Below, piece after piece: positions 60,270 to 64,000 of a stretch of DNA of 64,000 bases (position 1 is the first letter of the stretch; every line of letters begins with the position of its first letter). The stretch covers positions 46,745,771 to 46,809,770 of the forward strand of contig NC_061869.1 in assembly GCF_907164915.1 (NCBI RefSeq), written 5' to 3'. The DNA comes from Impatiens glandulifera. Lineage: Eukaryota; Streptophyta; Magnoliopsida; Ericales; Balsaminaceae. The position numbers and the translations under genes were made by a program. Under the pieces are notes generated by a model. It was not told the DNA's origin. It did no database searches and saw only the letters and a list, made by a program, of their open reading frames with translations.

Positions 60270-60480
60270 AGGAAAAATGATTGGGATAGGAAATTTGAGA
60301 GAGAATGATGTGGAAAAATGATTGGGATAGGAAATTTGAGAGAGAATGATGTGGTGCAATTTGATTAGCCAAAACATAACAAAATTTCTCTCTCTTCTCT
60401 CTTTCCTCACATTTTATTCTTTTTTCAACATCATTCTCTCCTCATTCCCTCTTTCAAAATCTCTCTATCACTCCTCTTAA
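60270..60480. repeat. 41-bp tandem pair and weak foldback
   Basis: A 41-bp unit (GGAAAAATGATTGGGATAGG, AAATTTGAGAGAGAATGATG, T) occurs twice in tandem. A partly complementary segment (ACATCATTCTCTCCTCATTC) lies about 90 bp downstream. This is probably the end of a small non-autonomous element. Confidence 0.65.
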
Positions 60481-60870
60481 TAAAATAAAGTGTGTGGAAA
60501 TAATTTTTTATTTTATTTCTAATTTATGTTTAAATTTTATAATTATATATCCGTTATAATATTAATGTGTATTTTTTTTTATAATATTTGTAATTATAAG
60601 TGGATAAAATAAAATAATTTTTATAACTTTTAAATATTAATAAAAAAAATTAATTATAAAAAATTAATTAAAAAATAAAATGCATACAATATTTTTTTAA
60701 TTATATAATATGTAAATTTATAAATATAATTCAAAATTATTAAATTTAATATTATATAATTTTTAATTATATAAAATATTAAGAAATTAGGTTATTCCAT
60801 TTAAACCCAGTCCTCCATTTTCTTCTCCACAATCTACCTTCCCTATTTTCTTTCTTTTTATTCTCTTTCT
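60481..60870. other. AT-rich DNA
   Basis: No gene or terminal repeat was recognised. Confidence 0.4.
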
Positions 60871-60875
60871 TTCGC

Positions 60876-60962
60876 GCTTCACCTGATCCCATTCTCTTTC
60901 GCTTCACCCTTCTCTCTCTTTCGCTTCACCCTTCTCTCTCTTTCGCTTCACCCTTCTCCCTA
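60876..60962. repeat. ~23-bp tandem repeat in a pyrimidine-rich leader
   Basis: CTCTTTCGCTTCACCCTTCT is repeated three times just upstream of the transposase-like gene. Two related GAAGATTTCAGAGAT segments follow at 60979 and 61028. Confidence 0.8.
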
Positions 60963-61038
60963 AGTTTATTTGAAGAAGAAGATTTCAGAGATTCAGAATC
61001 CTGCTCCCTAAGTATATTTCGAAAAGAAGATTTCAGAG

Positions 61039-63215
61039 ATGCAGAATTGTAAGTATAGTATTATTGTTCATGGTGATTATTTTTAGGTTTTACTTTTGTT
61101 CATAATAATTATTTGTAAGTTTGTGATGGTGCACTTATTAAGAAATTCTTTGCTAAAAATTTGAATATAGATATAAAAATATAAAGTGTCTGAAAATTGG
61201 GGTGAAAATGGGGTCAATGAATATAATTAACTTTGTTTATGAATAAGGGTTAAATTCATTTCCTCATTTTTTTACGTGATATTTATTTTACTAAGGTTAA
61301 ATTTATTTCCTCATATTTATTTTACTAAGGTTAAATTTATTTCCTCATTTGAAATCTGTTTGAGGGAAAGATCAGATTAGATTCTCAAATTAGATTTTTA
61401 CATGTATATTAAAATAAAATAAAAAATTGTCACATTAATCCGTAGTCAACAAAAATAGTTTTATGTGTGAAAATTTTGAAAGTAATTATGGATGACTAAG
61501 TCTAATTTAATTTTTTTTTTATTATTAATAATTTTTCTCTTTTACATTTATTCAGAATTATTCTCTTTTAAAAGAAATAGTCATCATGGTTCAGTATATA
61601 CAAATTTGAGAATTCCATTTTTCTAATCAATATTCATAACTTCTTGCGAATTTTGGATTTTATAAGAGGAAGGTATTTCGTTAAAATTATTAAACTTTGA
61701 TTAAAATAATTGGTCATGTTTTTTTTATAAGGATGATAGTTAATAAGAGGGTAAGCCCACGTCCACGCCTATTTTAGAAGATGTTCTTTCTTCATCAAAT
61801 TAAGGTATGAAAAATAATTTAAAGTTGATTTAGATGTTATGTTGATAATAATTGTTCTTATATTGAAGCATGTACAAAAAAATACACACAAGGAATAAAC
61901 AAAAACATTTTTGTGTATAAATTGAGGCCGGGAGAGAAGCTTCCAATAATATTTAATAGTAAGACAAGAAGTCCTATTGGAAACAATCAGGATAAGTTTT
62001 CGCATTATTTAGGCATGATTGTTCGAGATATCACAATTTGTCCCATTAAGGTTCTAACATGGAAATACATGCGTTATTTAGGCATGATTGCTCGAGATCT
62101 CACAATTTGTCCCATTAAGGTTCTAGCATGAAAATACATTAGTGAAAAAGATAAAGACCACATGTGGGCGTTAACAGAGTGAGTTAAATTTATTTTTAGA
62201 ATATGTTAAATATTTTTATTAAAAAAATTATTTTGTTCTAGGAAAAATTCTACATTGATGATATTGATGAATATCACAAGGATATCTTACAACACATGCA
62301 AAAAGAGATGAAACACATGCAAAAGAGATGAAGAGATTGTAGATGTTTCTTGTATACCCAATATGTAAAGAAATGTGATGGAAGACGTGGGACAATTCTA
62401 TAAAGTGTTCCAGGAATTGAAAAGGAAGATTCACAATGGCTTGTAACCCATCACTTTTTAAGCGAAGATTACAAGGTTAAGTAATCTTATCTCATTTCTT
62501 TTTGTTATATATATTGTTTTGTAATTTAAATAATTATATTTTTTAAGATTATATTGATTGCAGAAAAAAGCAAAACAAATTCAAACAATAACAAATTTAA
62601 AAGTATTATGCACCGAACTTAAATATGAAATGGTAAGACATTATATTTTTTTTTTTAGATTAGCTACAACATAAAATTGATCTTGTGTTTGATTTAATAT
62701 TTATAGGAAATAAGAAATAGACAAACTTCTAGTTATCAAGAACTATTCTTAGAGAGTCAAAGAAAAAAAAGACAATACAATTAATCTTGATACACAAGAA
62801 TATGTAAAAAATATGTAAGTAATATAATATATTAATTTTTTAAAATTTTGTAATACTTAATTTATGTTGTGAGTATAACTTTTTGAACGATACGATGTGC
62901 AATCATAGAATAAGATCCTATGATTTCAATCAATGAATTGGTCAAAAAAGAAGTTTGAATTGGTCAAAAAAGAAGTTTTGGACCACAAATACATGGTTAT
63001 GTAACCGACATGAGGAGGTACAAAACCTAATACGATGAGGGATTCTATTCAATCAAGATAACACTTAGTTGAAAAAAATGCATATCTTGAGAAAGAAATG
63101 GATATTATGAAGGCTTACCAAGCAAGAATGCAAGATAAGATAAATTATTTGATGAGTCAATTTCCTCTTATGGAGACACCTACCACATCAACTTCCAATT
63201 TTAATCAAGGTTAGA
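61039..63215 (+). pseudogene. Ptta/En-Spm transposase gene, copy 1
   Basis: A possible first exon starts at ATGCAGAATT/GTAAGT (61039). Conserved residues begin near 61915 with YKLRPGEKLPIIFNSKTRSP, IGNNQDKFSHYLGMIVRDIT and ICPIKVLTWKYM. This is the central part of the Ptta transposase family (PF03004). An in-frame 23-codon duplication follows. Further pieces are EKFYIDDIDE (62240), EDSQWLVTHHFLSEDYK (near 62430), SSYQELFLESQRKK (near 62730) and a C-terminal coiled coil with EKEMDIMKAYQARMQDKINY. The conserved segment before the 62638 splice site has lost GSKSIPQ, which the inverted copy keeps. Stops and the internal duplication suggest it is inactive. Confidence 0.7.
62002..62139 (+). repeat. 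In-frame 69-bp tandem duplication
   Basis: GCATTATTTAGGCATGATTG (62002) and GCGTTATTTAGGCATGATTG (62071) start two 69-bp copies that translate to HYLGMIVRDITICPIKVLTW and RYLGMIARDLTICPIKVLA. The copies differ at about five positions. The second ends in a stop. Confidence 0.9.
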
Positions 63216-63231
63216 TTAATTATTTACATAT
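62615..63231. repeat. Left arm of a large inverted repeat
   Basis: The last third of the Ptta-like gene pairs with 63383-64000 in inverted orientation, from GTATTATGCACCGAAC to TTGATTAAAATTGG-type sequence next to the spacer. The outer border could lie beyond what the right edge shows. Confidence 0.85.
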
Positions 63232-63382
63232 AAATATATAAATATATAAATATATATATATAAATAAATAAATATATATATATATATATCCTAAAATAAT
63301 AATTATTTTCAAAACAAAACGAATATATTTATAAAACAAAAGGAATATATTTCTAAAACAAAAGTCATTAACATAAATAATT
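63232..63382. other. Spacer of the inverted repeat
   Basis: TA-rich sequence and a repeated AACAAAAGGAATATATTT word. No gene is visible. Confidence 0.7.
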
Positions 63383-64000
63383 TATGTAAATAATTAATCT
63401 AACCTTGATTAAAATTGGAAGTTGATGTGGTAGGTGTCTCCAAAGGCGGAAATTTACTCGTCAAATAATTTAGCTTATCTTGCATCCTTGCTTGTTCCGC
63501 CTTCATAATATCCACTTCTTTCTTAATATATGAATTTGTTTCAACTAAGTGCTGTCTTGATTAAATAGAATCCCTAATAGTATTAGGACTTATACCTCCT
63601 CCCATATCGATTACATGACCATGTATTTCCAAAACTTCTTTCAACCGATTCAATGATTGAAATCATAGGATCTTCTGCGACGATCTTGCACATCGTATCT
63701 TTCAAAAAGTTATACTCACAACATAAATTAAGTATTATAAAATATAAAAAAAATAATATATTATAATACTTACATATTTTTCTTGTGTATCAAGATCAAT
63801 TGTATTGTCTTTTTTTCTTTGACTCTCTAAGAATAGTTCTCGATAACTAGGAGCTTGTCCATTTCTGGTTTCCTATAAATTTTAAATCAAACACAAAATC
63901 AATTTTATGTTGCAGCTAATCTAAAAAACAAATATAATGCCTTACCATTTCATATTCAAGTTGTGGAATGGACTTGCTTCCAGTTCGGTGCACCATACTT
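63383..64000 (-). pseudogene. Ptta/En-Spm transposase 3' part, inverted copy (runs off the edge)
   Basis: The minus-strand exons read MVHRTGSKSIPQLEYEM, splice donor GTAAGG, then ETRNGQAPSYRELFLESQRK and KDNTIDLDTQEK, donor GTAAGT. Next comes a CKIVAEDPMISIIESVERSF block, a frameshift, GHVIDMGGGISPNTIRDSI, and the coiled coil EVDIMKAEQARMQDKLNYL. It is better preserved than the plus-strand copy. One stop (DSI, then a stop) and one shift are visible. The upstream part lies outside the window. Confidence 0.75.

Overview
This is an AT-rich stretch of plant nuclear DNA, almost certainly from a eudicot. The evidence is a GT-AG intron-split gene for a plant ferric reduction oxidase, together with CACTA, PIF/Harbinger, hAT, Helitron, Ty1/copia, Ty3/gypsy and L1-type LINE sequences of plant character. 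I cannot name the species. Only one gene looks intact; nearly everything else is layered, decayed transposable-element DNA.

Layout. 1-559: C-terminal part of a LINE reverse transcriptase (minus). 563-4520: AT-rich DNA with small duplications. 4521-11348: a complete but decayed CACTA (En/Spm) transposon with subterminal repeats, a TNP2-type and a Ptta-type transposase pseudogene, and a CAT target-site duplication. 12414-14240: a Helitron-like 3' terminus followed by an ~88-bp minisatellite. 14380-15930: right ends of two further CACTA families. 15953-17165 and 21500-23925: two inverted copies of a DUF4283-type (LINE ORF1-like) pseudogene, flanking a copia LTR (17613-18138), a foldback (18512-18643), a PIF/Harbinger MITE (18839-19556), a 156-bp TA microsatellite, a small MITE and a hAT fragment.

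24115 to ~40930: one old, very large Ty3/gypsy element in minus orientation. It has ~3-kb LTRs, a PBS remnant, gag, protease, RT and RNase H, and resembles the Tat/Ogre/Retand lineage. No integrase is recognisable. The place where it should lie is filled by two adjoining satellite-like arrays (98-bp and ~74-bp monomers) that share a core. The left LTR also carries a LINE insertion.

41425-46974: an apparently intact nine-exon FRO gene (741 aa, FRO6/FRO7-like). It starts about 0.5 kb from the gypsy LTR and has copia remnants in intron 4. 47862-49480: a Helitron-like terminus with duplicated units, and MITE copies. 49490-56226: two minus-strand copia elements. The first is internally deleted, and the second (51475-56226, nearly complete) lies against or inside its LTR. 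56227-60800: very AT-rich repeats with a long foldback MITE (57137-57963) carrying telomere-like motifs. 60880-64000: a Ptta/En-Spm transposase pseudogene whose 3' half is repeated as a tail-to-tail inverted copy running off the right edge.

The genes do not form an operon or pathway. The FRO gene is a single-copy island surrounded by transposons. The most unusual object is the gypsy element with its internal satellite arrays.
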